Source: Arenimonas donghaensis DSM 18148 = HO3-R19
Lineage (GTDB): Bacteria > Pseudomonadota > Gammaproteobacteria > Xanthomonadales > Xanthomonadaceae
NCBI RefSeq assembly: GCF_000743535.1
Contig: NZ_AVCJ01000015.1
Span: 1-35,000 of the forward strand
DNA length: 35,000 bases
Direction: 5' to 3'
The first letter of the stretch is position 1. Every line of letters starts with the position of its first letter. This document shows positions 24,245 through 35,000 of the stretch, in pieces. The position numbers and the translations under genes were made by a program. The notes beneath the pieces are model-generated. The model saw only the letters and a program-made list of their open reading frames with translations. It did no database searches and was not told the origin of the DNA.

Positions 24245-25269
24245 GGCGCGGCGGCGACCCCGTTGCCGCCGGCGATTTCACGCGACAGCTGGTGCACGGC
24301 CATGGCGTACATCGGCGAACGGTTGTAGCGGGTGATGGCGTAGAAATTGCGGAAACCGAGCCAGTGCTCGGTGCCGCTGCTGCCTTCGAGCGTGACCAGG
24401 GTGGCGTTGAGCCCATGGTCGGCGGCCTCGGCCGGGCGGTAGCCCTTCTCACCCAGTTCGGCCAGGCTGTAGCGAGCTTCCAGGCCCTCGGCTTCGAAGG
24501 GAGCGGCGCCCTCGTCGGCGCGGGCCAGCGCCACCACCGGCTCGCCCGCCTGCCAGCCATGGGCGACGAAATAGTTGGCGATCGACGCGAACACGTCGTC
24601 GAGGTTGCCGAACAGGTCGCGGCGGCCGTCGCCGTCGCCGTCGCGGGCGTAGGCCCGGTAGCTCGACGGCATGAACTGGCCGTAGCCCATCGCACCGGCA
24701 TAGCTGCCCTTGAGCGCGGCCAGGTCGAGGTTTTCTTCCTTGGCCAGCAGCATCACCTGGGCGAGCTCGTCGCGGAAGAAACGCCCGCGCGCCTCTTCGC
24801 GGGCGACCTGGCCGGCATCGCCGCTGACCGGGTAGAAGAACCCCAGCGTGTACAGCGCGTCGAGCACCTTGTAGCTGCCGGTGTTGCCGCCGTAGCTGGT
24901 TTCCACGCCGATGATGGCGACGATCAGCTCCGCCGGCACGCCGGTGTCCGCCTCGACGCGGGCCAGGGCTTCGCGGTGCTTGTCCAGGAAGGCCTGGCCG
25001 TCGCGGATGCGCTTGTCGGAGATGAAGATGGGCCGGTACTCGGCCCAGGACTTGACCCGCTCCGCCGGTCGCGCCATGGCGTTGACGATGCTCTGCCGGT
25101 AAGCCGACTGCGCCAGCCAGCCTTCGACTTCCCCGGCGGACAGCCCGTATTTTTCGCTGGCGTGGGCCAGGAAAGCCTCGCGCAGGGCCGGGTCGGGCAC
25201 CGGATTCGCATGGACGGCGGCCGAAGCGGCCAGCAGCAGGGCGGAGAGTCGAAGCAGCAAGGAGGGCAT
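24241..25269 (-). CDS. mltB: Membrane-bound lytic murein transglycosylase B
   Basis: Cleaves the glycan backbone of peptidoglycan to 1,6-anhydro products. The 342-residue protein has an export signal (about 1-21; no lipobox Cys, so probably soluble or differently anchored despite the family name). The SLT family-3 domain has the catalytic Glu123 in GVETSYGG and the typical segments AGAMGYGQFMPSSYRAYA and DGDGRRDLFGNLDDVFASIANYF. ATG 25269 is chosen because it starts the signal peptide; the open frame runs much further upstream but crosses rodA. The ribosome site is weak. The gene precedes rlpA with a 4-nt overlap. Confidence 0.94.
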   Translation of the reverse strand: MPSLLLRLSALLLAASAAVHANPVPDPALREAFLAHASEKYGLSAGEVEGWLAQSAYRQSIVNAMARPAERVKSWAEYRPIFISDKRIRDGQAFLDKHREALARVEADTGVPAELIVAIIGVETSYGGNTGSYKVLDALYTLGFFYPVSGDAGQVAREEARGRFFRDELAQVMLLAKEENLDLAALKGSYAGAMGYGQFMPSSYRAYARDGDGDGRRDLFGNLDDVFASIANYFVAHGWQAGEPVVALARADEGAAPFEAEGLEARYSLAELGEKGYRPAEAADHGLNATLVTLEGSSGTEHWLGFRNFYAITRYNRSPMYAMAVHQLSREIAGGNGVAAAP

Positions 25270-25325
25270 GGAAGCAACCGTCGTGGACTGCCGGCAATTT
25301 AACACGGCGCCGGCGCCAGGCTGGT

Positions 25326-26435
25326 TCAGGAAGCCATGAATTTTCGGTGTGCGTGCACCGACATCACCATGCCGAAACCGACCAGCAGCGACACCGCCGA
25401 GGTGCCGCCGAAGCTCACCAGGGGCATGGGCACGCCAACCACCGGCAGCAGGCCGGCGACCATGCCGCCGTTGACCACCACGTACACCGAGAAGGTCATC
25501 GCCAGGGTGCCGGCGAGCAGGCGGGCGAAACCGTCCCGGGCCTGGGTGGCGATCCACAGGCAGCGCCCGACGACGAACAGGTAGAGCGCCAGCACCGTGA
25601 CCACGCCGACCCAGCCGAACTCTTCGCTGAGCACGGAAAACACGAAGTCGGTGGTGTGCTCGGGAAGGAAGTCCAGGTGCGACTGGCTGCCCTGCCCCCA
25701 CCCTTTGCCGGTAAGCCCGCCCGAGCCGATGGCGATCTTGGACTGGATGATGTTCCAGCCGGCGCCCAGGGGGTCGTTTTCCGGATTGACGAAGGTCAGG
25801 ATGCGCTCGCGCTGGTGCGGCAACAGGAAGGGCCAGGCCGCCGGCAGCGCCGCCAGCCCCAGGCCGGCGAACAGGCCGATGCGCCACCAGGCGATGCCGG
25901 CCAGGAAAACGGCGAACACGCCCGAGGCCGCCACCAGCATGCCGGTACCCAGGTCGGGCTGGAACACGATCATCGCCACCGGCAGGCCGATGATCGCCGC
26001 GCACACCGCCAGCACGCGCCAGCCCGGCGGCAGGGTCACCGAGTGCAGGTACCAGGCCAGCATCATCGGCACCGTCAGCTTGAGCAGCTCTCCGGGCTGC
26101 AGGTAGAACACGCCCAGGTTGAGCCAGAGGTTGGCGCTGCGCCCGGTGCCGAAGACGAACACCGCCGCCAGCAGCACGAGGCTGCCGGCGTAGGCGAGCG
26201 GCGTCCACAGCCGCAGCTTGGCCGGCGTCACCCGCGACAGCAGCAACAGGGCCACCAGGCCGACGCCGAACCGGGCGCCCTGCGACACCACCAGCCGGGT
26301 GTTTTCACCCGACGCGCTGGCCAGCACCACCAGGCTGACCACCATCAGGGCCAGCAGCGCCAGCAACAGCGGCAGGTCCACCTTCTCGAACAGGCGGTCG
26401 AAAAGCTCGCCGCCCCAGCGCAGCAGGGCGATCAC
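25326..26435 (-). CDS. rodA: Rod-shape SEDS peptidoglycan polymerase RodA
   Basis: Inner-membrane glycosyltransferase that polymerises lipid II during elongation together with PBP2. The 369-residue protein has about ten membrane segments and the SEDS landmarks FQPDLGTGML and FLPEHTTDFVFSVLSEEFGW (the Asp in TDF corresponds to the essential residue of the family). GVPMPLVSFGGTS near the end is also typical. GTG start 26435 overlaps the mrdA stop (GTGA), consistent with coupled synthesis of the two partners. Confidence 0.96.
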   Translation of the reverse strand: MIALLRWGGELFDRLFEKVDLPLLLALLALMVVSLVVLASASGENTRLVVSQGARFGVGLVALLLLSRVTPAKLRLWTPLAYAGSLVLLAAVFVFGTGRSANLWLNLGVFYLQPGELLKLTVPMMLAWYLHSVTLPPGWRVLAVCAAIIGLPVAMIVFQPDLGTGMLVAASGVFAVFLAGIAWWRIGLFAGLGLAALPAAWPFLLPHQRERILTFVNPENDPLGAGWNIIQSKIAIGSGGLTGKGWGQGSQSHLDFLPEHTTDFVFSVLSEEFGWVGVVTVLALYLFVVGRCLWIATQARDGFARLLAGTLAMTFSVYVVVNGGMVAGLLPVVGVPMPLVSFGGTSAVSLLVGFGMVMSVHAHRKFMAS

Positions 26436-28294
26436 GGCGCGACCTCGTCGACCACCGGCAGCAGCCAGGCGTCCATGATGCGCTTGGCCACCGGGGCCGC
26501 GGCACCGCTGCCGGAACCGCCGTGTTCGACCAGCACCACGACGGCGATGCCCGGGTCTTGCGCCGGCGCGAAGCCGATGAACCAGGCCTGGTGGCGCAGG
26601 TGGTAGGGCAGGTCGTTGGGATTCATGCGCTCGGTGCCGCGGCGGCTGACGCGCTGCGCGGTGCCGGTCTTGCCGGCCATCTGGTAGGGCGAGTCGACGG
26701 CGACGCGGCGGGCGGAACCGGTGGGGCCGTGCATCACCGCCACCAGGCCTTCGTTCACCGCGGCCAGGTGTTCGGCATTGTCGATGACCTGCCGCCCGGG
26801 CAGCTGCGGCTCGGGTTTGAGTGGCTCGTTGAAACCGGCCTGGCTGGCCTGCAGCAGGTGTGGCCGGTACAGCATGCCGCCGTTGGCCAGCATTGCGGTC
26901 GCCTGCACCATCTGCAGCGGCGTGGTCACCCAGAAGCCCTGCCCGATCGCGGCATTGACGGTGTCGCCGGGAAACCAGTTCTGGTTGAACTGCATGCGCT
27001 TCCAGCGCCGCGAAGGGCGCACGCCGGAGGCTTCGCCGGCGAGATCGATGCCGGTGGGCCGGCCGAAGCCCAGGCGCTCGAAGAACGGATCGATGCGATC
27101 CACGCCCAGCTCGACCGCGAGCTCGAAATAATACGTGTTCACCGATTGCGCCAGCGACTCGCGCAGGTTGACGCGGCCATGGCCGCCGGGGCGCCAGTCC
27201 CGGTAACCGCGTTCCTGGCCGGGCAGGAAGAACTCGCCGGTGGACAGGGTCTGGTATTGCGGCGTGCGGATGCCGGCTTCAAGCGCTGCCAATGCCATGA
27301 ACGGCTTGATGGTCGAGCCCGGCGGCGCGCCGCCGAGCACGTTGCGGTTGAACAGCGGCCGCGCCGGCGCCTGCAGCGCCTGCCAGTCGGGATGGCTGAT
27401 GCCGTTGATGAACAGGTTCGGGTCGTAGCTGGGCAGGCTGACCATGCCCAGGATTTCGCCGGTGGCCGGATCCACCGCGATGGCGGCGCCGTGCTGGCCT
27501 TCGAACGCGTCCACCATCGCCTGCTGCAGGCGTGCATCCACGGTCAGGCGCAGGTCGGTGCCGGGCGTGGCCGGCTGCCGGCGGACCACGCCCAGGGCGC
27601 GGCCCTCGACGTTGGTCTCGACCTCCTCGTAGCCGATCTCGCCGCGAAGCCGGTCTTCGTAATAACGTTCGATGCCGGCCTTGCCGATGTGGGTGAGCGC
27701 GGTGTTGCGGCTGTCGCCCATCGCGGCCAGGTCGTCGGCGTCGACGCGGCCGACGTAGCCGATGACATGGGCGAACAGGTCGCCGTAGGGATAGCGCCGG
27801 GTCAGGTAGGGCACCACTTCGACCCCGGGGAAGCGGTGCCGGTTCACCGCCAGGCGGGCCAGTTCGCCCTCGCTGAGCCTCAGCTTGAGCGGCACCGGGC
27901 GGAAGCTGCGGGTGACGCGGCGGGTTTCACGGAAGCGTTCGATGTCTTCCGGATCCAGGTCCACCAGTTCGGCCAGGCCCTCGAGGGTGGCGTCGAGGTC
28001 CTGGACCTGTTCGGCGACGATCTCGAGCCGGTAGGCCGGCACGTTGTCGGCCAGCAGGCGGCCGTTGCGGTCGTAGATCAGGCCGCGGGCCGGCACGATT
28101 GGCCGGGGTTTGATGCGGTTGGCTTCGGACCGCAGCTGGTATTCCTCGTGCTGCAGCACCTGCAGGCGGAAATAACCGCCGGCCAGGCCCAGCATGGCCA
28201 GCGCGATGGCGATGAAACCGACGATGGCGCGACGGTCGAACTGCGCCGCCTCGGCGTGCAGGTTCTTGAGCTTGCGGCGCGGGATCGAGCGCAT
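26432..28294 (-). CDS. mrdA: Penicillin-binding protein 2 (elongation transpeptidase)
   Basis: Class B transpeptidase that cross-links new peptidoglycan in the side wall and activates RodA. The 620-residue protein has one N-terminal membrane anchor (about 23-45) and a dimerisation/pedestal domain (about 60-240). The transpeptidase domain has GSTIKPF (Ser327, Lys330), SVN at 384-386 and KTG at 542-544. The length fits PBP2 (633 in E. coli). It starts 4 nt after the mreD stop and overlaps rodA, so it is a central part of the elongation operon. Confidence 0.97.
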   Translation of the reverse strand: MRSIPRRKLKNLHAEAAQFDRRAIVGFIAIALAMLGLAGGYFRLQVLQHEEYQLRSEANRIKPRPIVPARGLIYDRNGRLLADNVPAYRLEIVAEQVQDLDATLEGLAELVDLDPEDIERFRETRRVTRSFRPVPLKLRLSEGELARLAVNRHRFPGVEVVPYLTRRYPYGDLFAHVIGYVGRVDADDLAAMGDSRNTALTHIGKAGIERYYEDRLRGEIGYEEVETNVEGRALGVVRRQPATPGTDLRLTVDARLQQAMVDAFEGQHGAAIAVDPATGEILGMVSLPSYDPNLFINGISHPDWQALQAPARPLFNRNVLGGAPPGSTIKPFMALAALEAGIRTPQYQTLSTGEFFLPGQERGYRDWRPGGHGRVNLRESLAQSVNTYYFELAVELGVDRIDPFFERLGFGRPTGIDLAGEASGVRPSRRWKRMQFNQNWFPGDTVNAAIGQGFWVTTPLQMVQATAMLANGGMLYRPHLLQASQAGFNEPLKPEPQLPGRQVIDNAEHLAAVNEGLVAVMHGPTGSARRVAVDSPYQMAGKTGTAQRVSRRGTERMNPNDLPYHLRHQAWFIGFAPAQDPGIAVVVLVEHGGSGSGAAAPVAKRIMDAWLLPVVDEVAP

Positions 28295-28298
28295 CGGA

Positions 28299-28787
28299 TC
28301 AGCTGGCGCGATCGCGCGTGCGCAGGCGCAGCCCGTCGAGCAACAGGAACAGCCAGGGCCAGAGCGCGAAACCCAGCACCGGCGAGAGCCAGCTTGCCCA
28401 GGGCAGCAGCCCGTCGCCGGCGATGGCGTGGATGGCCTGGTCGACCAGGCGGTCGTTGACCAGCAGCGCGAACACCGCCAGCGCCTGCTGCCACAGCGGG
28501 AAGAAGCGCAGCCTCGCCCGGAAGCGCTGCACCAGGAAAGCCATCACCACCAGCCGCAGGGCCTGTTCGCCCAACAAGGTGCCGGCCACCAGGTCGGCGG
28601 CCAGGCCAGCCAGGAAGGCGGTGCCCAGCCCGACCCGGTCCGGGGTCTCGAGCAGCCAGTAGCAGAGCAGCATCGCCAGCACGTAGGGCCGCGCCAGGTC
28701 CATGCCCTGGGGAAGGGGCACGACCATGAGCAACAGCGCCAGGAACAGGCCGCCGTAGAGCAACCAGCCGGACGGGCCGCGGTTCAT
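28299..28787 (-). CDS. mreD: Rod shape-determining protein MreD
   Basis: A 162-residue inner-membrane protein with five or six hydrophobic segments, as usual for MreD, which binds MreC and links MreB filaments to the synthases. Conserved features include the start RGPSGWLLYGGLFLALLL and the Pro in a segment near MVVPLPQGMDLARP. The ATG overlaps the mreC stop (ATGA). Identity rests strongly on position between mreC and mrdA. Confidence 0.92.
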   Translation of the reverse strand: MNRGPSGWLLYGGLFLALLLMVVPLPQGMDLARPYVLAMLLCYWLLETPDRVGLGTAFLAGLAADLVAGTLLGEQALRLVVMAFLVQRFRARLRFFPLWQQALAVFALLVNDRLVDQAIHAIAGDGLLPWASWLSPVLGFALWPWLFLLLDGLRLRTRDRAS

Positions 28788-29743
28788 TCGGTTTCCCCGG
28801 CAGCTGCGGCCCCGGCATCCGTCGCGGCGGCATCGCCGGCGGCTTGCTCGTTTTCCTGCTCGGGAACGGGCGGCGGCGGCAGCGGTGGACCGGCGTTGAC
28901 ACCGTCGGCGATATTGCTGACCAGCAGGACCTCCACGCCGCGATCCAGCCGTGCCGACGGGCGGGCTTCGGCGACCACGAACAGCTGGGTCTCGTCGGGC
29001 TTCACGCTTTCGACCACGCCCACGGGAAAGCCCGCCGGGAAACGGCCACCGATGCCCGACGTGACCAGGCGGTCACCAACGCGGATGTCGCCGCTTTGCG
29101 GGATGCTCGGCAGGCGCAGCATGTCGGTGCGGCCGGTGCCGTAGGCGATGGCTCGCAGGCCGGTGCGGGCCACCTGCACCGGCACCGCGTGCTCGGGATC
29201 GGTCAGCAGCAGCGCGGTGGAATGCCGCGGCGTGACTTCGATGACCTGGCCAAGCACGCCGCCGGCATCGATCATGGCCTGGCCGACACGCACATCGTCG
29301 TTGCTGCCGGCGTCGAGCACGATGCGCTGGCGCGAGGGGTCGAGGTCGACGTCGATGATGCCGGCGAGCTGGGCGTTGAGCCGGAAGCCGCGGGTGCCGC
29401 CGAGCAACTCGCGCAGGCGCTGGTTTTCCTCGGCCACCGCCAGCAGGCGGTGCAGGCGGCTGGCGTTGACCTGCAGCTCGCGGCGCAGGCGGTCGTTGTC
29501 GTCCTGGAGGCTGGCGCGGCTGGTGAACATCTCGCCGGCGCCATCGATGAGCCGGCCCGGCGCGGCCGCCAGCCACCACACGGGTTCGGCCAGCGCGGAC
29601 AGGTGCACGCGGGCCTGGGCGGCGAATCCGCCGCGCAGGTCGGCCACCATCAGCACGGTGGCGATGGCGAGGTAGGCCAGCAGCGGTAGCGTGCTGCCGG
29701 CGCCGTCGGTCAGGCGAGGCGCCGGGTTTCCAGGATAGGCCAC
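28784..29743 (-). CDS. mreC: Rod shape-determining protein MreC
   Basis: Bitopic inner-membrane protein that forms periplasmic filaments and activates PBP2/RodA. The 319-residue protein has one membrane segment (about 18-36), a coiled coil (about 75-118) and two beta domains (about 120-278) with the family block DRLVTSGIGGRFPAGFPVG. An unusual tail (about 284-319) starts with a Pro run and continues as Glu/Ala-rich low complexity. The GTG start has a weak ribosome site, 37 nt after mreB. Confidence 0.95.
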   Translation of the reverse strand: MAYPGNPAPRLTDGAGSTLPLLAYLAIATVLMVADLRGGFAAQARVHLSALAEPVWWLAAAPGRLIDGAGEMFTSRASLQDDNDRLRRELQVNASRLHRLLAVAEENQRLRELLGGTRGFRLNAQLAGIIDVDLDPSRQRIVLDAGSNDDVRVGQAMIDAGGVLGQVIEVTPRHSTALLLTDPEHAVPVQVARTGLRAIAYGTGRTDMLRLPSIPQSGDIRVGDRLVTSGIGGRFPAGFPVGVVESVKPDETQLFVVAEARPSARLDRGVEVLLVSNIADGVNAGPPLPPPPVPEQENEQAAGDAAATDAGAAAAGETE

Positions 29744-29780
29744 GGCGTCATCCGGATGGGGATTGCGCCTGCAAGCAGGC

Positions 29781-30857
<1,077 letters not shown>

Positions 30858-30859
30858 CT

Positions 30860-30888
30860 AGCGTAACAACCACCCTACGGCCCGGCAA
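30860..30888 (-). promoter_or_regulatory. Predicted promoter of mreB and the wall operon
   Basis: On the minus strand TTGCCG (30888-30883) and TACGCT (30865-30860) are 17 bp apart, about 40 nt before the mreB ATG. The -35 box is good, the -10 moderate. Confidence 0.45.
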
Positions 30889-30907
30889 GGTAAAAAGCCG
30901 TTATTTC

Positions 30908-30936
30908 GTGCCATGCGTGCAGCCTCGCGCTAACAT
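30908..30936 (+). promoter_or_regulatory. Possible promoter of the PfkB kinase gene
   Basis: GTGCCA (30908-30913) and TAACAT (30931-30936) are 17 bp apart, each matching four of six consensus positions. The leader would be about 45 nt, with AGAGAGG before the ATG at 30988. It diverges from the mreB promoter. Confidence 0.4.
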
Positions 30937-30987
30937 GTCGCCCTTTGCGGGCCCGATCCCGCGTCCCTTCCAGAGAGGTCCCGAACG

Positions 30988-31926
30988 ATGGCATCCGCCC
31001 TGATCTGCGGCTCCCTGGCCTACGACACCATCATGGTGTTCCAGGACCAGTTCAAGAACCACATCCTGCCGGACAAGGTGCACATCCTGAACGTGTCCTT
31101 CCTGGTCCCGCGGATGCGCCGTGAATTCGGGGGCTGCGCCGGCAACATCGCCTACAACCTCAAGCTGCTCGGGGGCAACCCGATCCCGATGGCCACGGTC
31201 GGCCAGGACTTCGGCCCCTACCAGGAGCACTTCGAGGCCTGCGAGATCCGCCTGGACCACGTCAAGGAAATCAGCGACCTCTATACCGCCCAGGCCTTCA
31301 TCACCACCGACCTGGACGACAACCAGATCACCGCTTTCCACCCGGGGGCGATGATGCGCTCCTACGAAAACCACGTGAAGGACGTACAGGACGTGGGTTT
31401 TGGCATCGTCGGCCCGGACGGCTACGAGGCCATGCTGCAGAACTCGAGGGAGTTCGCCGAGCTCGATATCCCGTTCATCTTCGACCCGGGCCAGGCCATG
31501 CCGCTGTTCAACGGCAAGGAACTGACCCAGATGATCGAGCAGTCCACCTACGTGACCGTGAACGACTACGAGTCCAACCTGCTGCAGGAAAAGACCGGCC
31601 TGTCCGAAACCGACATCGCCGAGCGGGTGAAGGCCTACATCATCACCCGGGGCCCCAAGGGTTCCGAGGTCCATACCCAGGGCGGCGAGCTGCACATCCC
31701 CGCGGCCAATGCCATGCGGGTGGTCGATCCCACTGGCTGCGGCGACGCCTACCGGGCCGGCCTGATCTTCGGCCTGATGAACGGCATGGACATGGCCACC
31801 ACCGGCCGCATCGCCTCGCTGATGGGCGCCCTGAAGATCGAACACCTGGGTCCGCAGAACCAGCGTTTCGATTTCGAGGAATTCTCGGAGCAGTTCCGCC
31901 AGCAGTTTGGTTACGCGCTGCGCTGA
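30988..31926 (+). CDS. PfkB-family (ribokinase-like) kinase, possibly adenosine kinase
   Basis: Cytoplasmic kinase of 312 residues that phosphorylates a sugar or nucleoside. The PfkB signature DPTGCGDA is at 247-254, with catalytic base Asp253 and the anion hole just before it. The sugar-binding GG at 48-49 lies in FGGCAGNIAYNL. Most family members start with a similar beta strand and GS/D pattern, here ICGSLAYDTI. Homologues are often annotated as adenosine or carbohydrate kinase; the substrate cannot be fixed from sequence. AGAGAGG precedes the ATG, and a strong terminator follows the stop. Confidence 0.88.
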   Translation: MASALICGSLAYDTIMVFQDQFKNHILPDKVHILNVSFLVPRMRREFGGCAGNIAYNLKLLGGNPIPMATVGQDFGPYQEHFEACEIRLDHVKEISDLYTAQAFITTDLDDNQITAFHPGAMMRSYENHVKDVQDVGFGIVGPDGYEAMLQNSREFAELDIPFIFDPGQAMPLFNGKELTQMIEQSTYVTVNDYESNLLQEKTGLSETDIAERVKAYIITRGPKGSEVHTQGGELHIPAANAMRVVDPTGCGDAYRAGLIFGLMNGMDMATTGRIASLMGALKIEHLGPQNQRFDFEEFSEQFRQQFGYALR

Positions 31927-31946
31927 ACCCCTTCTCCGGGATCAGG

Positions 31947-31972
31947 AAAAGCCGCCCCCGGGCGGCTTTTTT
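31947..31972. terminator. Intrinsic terminator of the kinase gene (bidirectional)
   Basis: GCCGCC and GGCGGC pair around CCCG and are flanked by AAAA and TTTTTT, about 20 nt after the kinase stop. On the opposite strand it also ends in a T-run, so it can serve as the last barrier for the rRNA transcript. Confidence 0.88.
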
Positions 31973-31984
31973 GTTGCCCGGAAC

Positions 31985-32014
31985 AAAACCCCCGCGTGTT
32001 GGCGGTGGTGTTTT
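31985..32014 (-). terminator. Third, degenerate rRNA terminator hairpin
   Basis: Minus strand: an imperfect stem (ACCACCGCC with CGCGGGGGT) around AACA, followed by TTTTG. It resembles the hairpin at 32029-32058 with two or three changes and looks like a decayed copy. Confidence 0.6.
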
Positions 32015-32028
32015 CCTTGCGCACAAAG

Positions 32029-32058
32029 AAAAACCCCCGCCTGTTGGCGGGGGAGTTT
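32029..32058 (-). terminator. Second rRNA terminator hairpin
   Basis: Minus strand: CCCCCGCC and GGCGGGGG form a perfect 8-bp stem around an AACA loop, followed by TTTTTCTTT, a classical intrinsic terminator. Confidence 0.85.
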
Positions 32059-32068
32059 GCATAAAGAG

Positions 32069-32096
32069 AAAGGCCGGTCCTGTTGGACCGGCCTTT
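32069..32096 (-). terminator. First rRNA terminator hairpin
   Basis: Minus strand: a perfect 12-bp stem AAAGGCCGGTCC / GGACCGGCCTTT around an AACA loop, followed by CTCTTT, 12 nt beyond the 5S gene. Confidence 0.85.
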
Positions 32097-32108
32097 CGGG
32101 GGTAAAGC

Positions 32109-32224
32109 CCCTGGCGATGACCTACTCTTGCATGGCTTAGGCCACACTACCATTGGCGCAGCTGCGTTTCACTTCCGAGTTCGGGATGGGATCGGGTGGT
32201 TCCACAGCGCTATGGTCGCCAGGG
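32109..32224 (-). rRNA. rrf: 5S ribosomal RNA
   Basis: About 116 nt. The two ends pair (CCCTGGCGA with TCGCCAGGG) as helix I. The minus strand carries the conserved CCGAACTCGGAAGTGAAAC segment (loops B/C) and AGAGTAGG near the 3' end. Ends are set from the pairing and may be off by one or two bases. Confidence 0.95.
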
Positions 32225-32317
32225 AGAGGGTGGAGGGTCGCGCTCCGGTGTATTGGAGTACTCGCGCACACGCTCTCGTTGGGTGGGAAGTAGCGAACTT
32301 TGTGGCGATACCGTCAT

Positions 32318-32333
32318 CGACAACGTGTTGTCG
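32318..32333 (-). other. Hairpin in the 23S-5S spacer
   Basis: CGACAA and TTGTCG pair around a 4-nt loop inside the 132-nt spacer, about 25 nt beyond the 23S 3' end. Likely part of precursor processing. No tRNA gene lies in the spacer. Confidence 0.4.
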
Positions 32334-32356
32334 AGGGTAAGGCGTCTTGAGGTTAT

Positions 32357-35000
<2,644 letters not shown>

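Noticed and set aside
25270-26208. Extension of mltB far upstream in the same frame
   Set aside because: The added part is antisense-free but out of frame with rodA, shows no domain, and would bury the signal peptide that begins at 25269.

Overview
This is a GC-rich stretch of a gammaproteobacterial chromosome. Gene content and order suggest the Xanthomonadaceae/Lysobacteraceae (Xanthomonas, Lysobacter, Luteimonas type). The main pointers are the monomeric class II ribonucleotide reductase, the block mreB-mreC-mreD-mrdA-rodA-mltB-rlpA-dacC-ybeD-lipB-lipA, and a short palindrome of the REP type common in this family. I cannot assign a genus. No plasmid, phage, insertion sequence, CRISPR or tRNA was seen.

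Layout. (1) 1-2539, minus: the start of a lysine/alanine-rich, histone H1-like gene cut by the window edge, then nrdJ (B12-dependent ribonucleotide reductase). nrdJ has a strong promoter, an NrdR-like box and a leader of about 250 nt. (2) 3048-4499, plus: a Do/HtrA periplasmic protease. (3) 4567-6951, plus: a tight four-gene envelope cluster (DUF883 anchor, YqjE-like membrane protein, an unrecognised charge-segregated protein, an AI-2E-family permease). (4) 7010-9114, plus: a HAD phosphatase coupled to an M17 aminopeptidase. (5) 9248-13596, plus: a MacAB/Lol-type exporter (adaptor, ATPase, two permeases) with a REP-like palindrome between adaptor and ATPase. (6) 13664-16420: two convergent EamA-family transporters (rarD and a YedA-like gene), the second translationally coupled to an Ada-like methyltransferase gene. 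(7) 16480-18657, minus: the tail-specific protease Prc. (8) 18766-30818, minus: a 12-kb co-directional run covering lipoate synthesis (lipA, lipB, ybeD), a GGDEF protein, and the elongasome/peptidoglycan genes dacC, rlpA, mltB, rodA, mrdA, mreD, mreC, mreB. (9) 30988-31926, plus: a PfkB-family kinase with a clear terminator. (10) 32069-35000, minus: the 3' part of an rRNA operon (23S, cut by the window edge; 5S; three tandem terminators sharing one loop).

How it fits together. The largest block is the rod-shape machine: MreB filaments, MreC/MreD, the RodA-PBP2 synthase pair, and peptidoglycan-trimming enzymes (MltB, RlpA, DacC). The lip genes make the lipoyl cofactor of 2-oxoacid dehydrogenases and sit downstream of the wall genes without obvious function in common. 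Prc and the Do protease add periplasmic quality control.

I did not find a clearly new system. The points most worth checking are the nrdJ leader and the possible split reductase at the left edge, the unrecognised charge-segregated protein at 5310-5831, the REP-like element inside the exporter operon, and the tandem rRNA terminators. All calls rest on reading the sequence; no database search was run.
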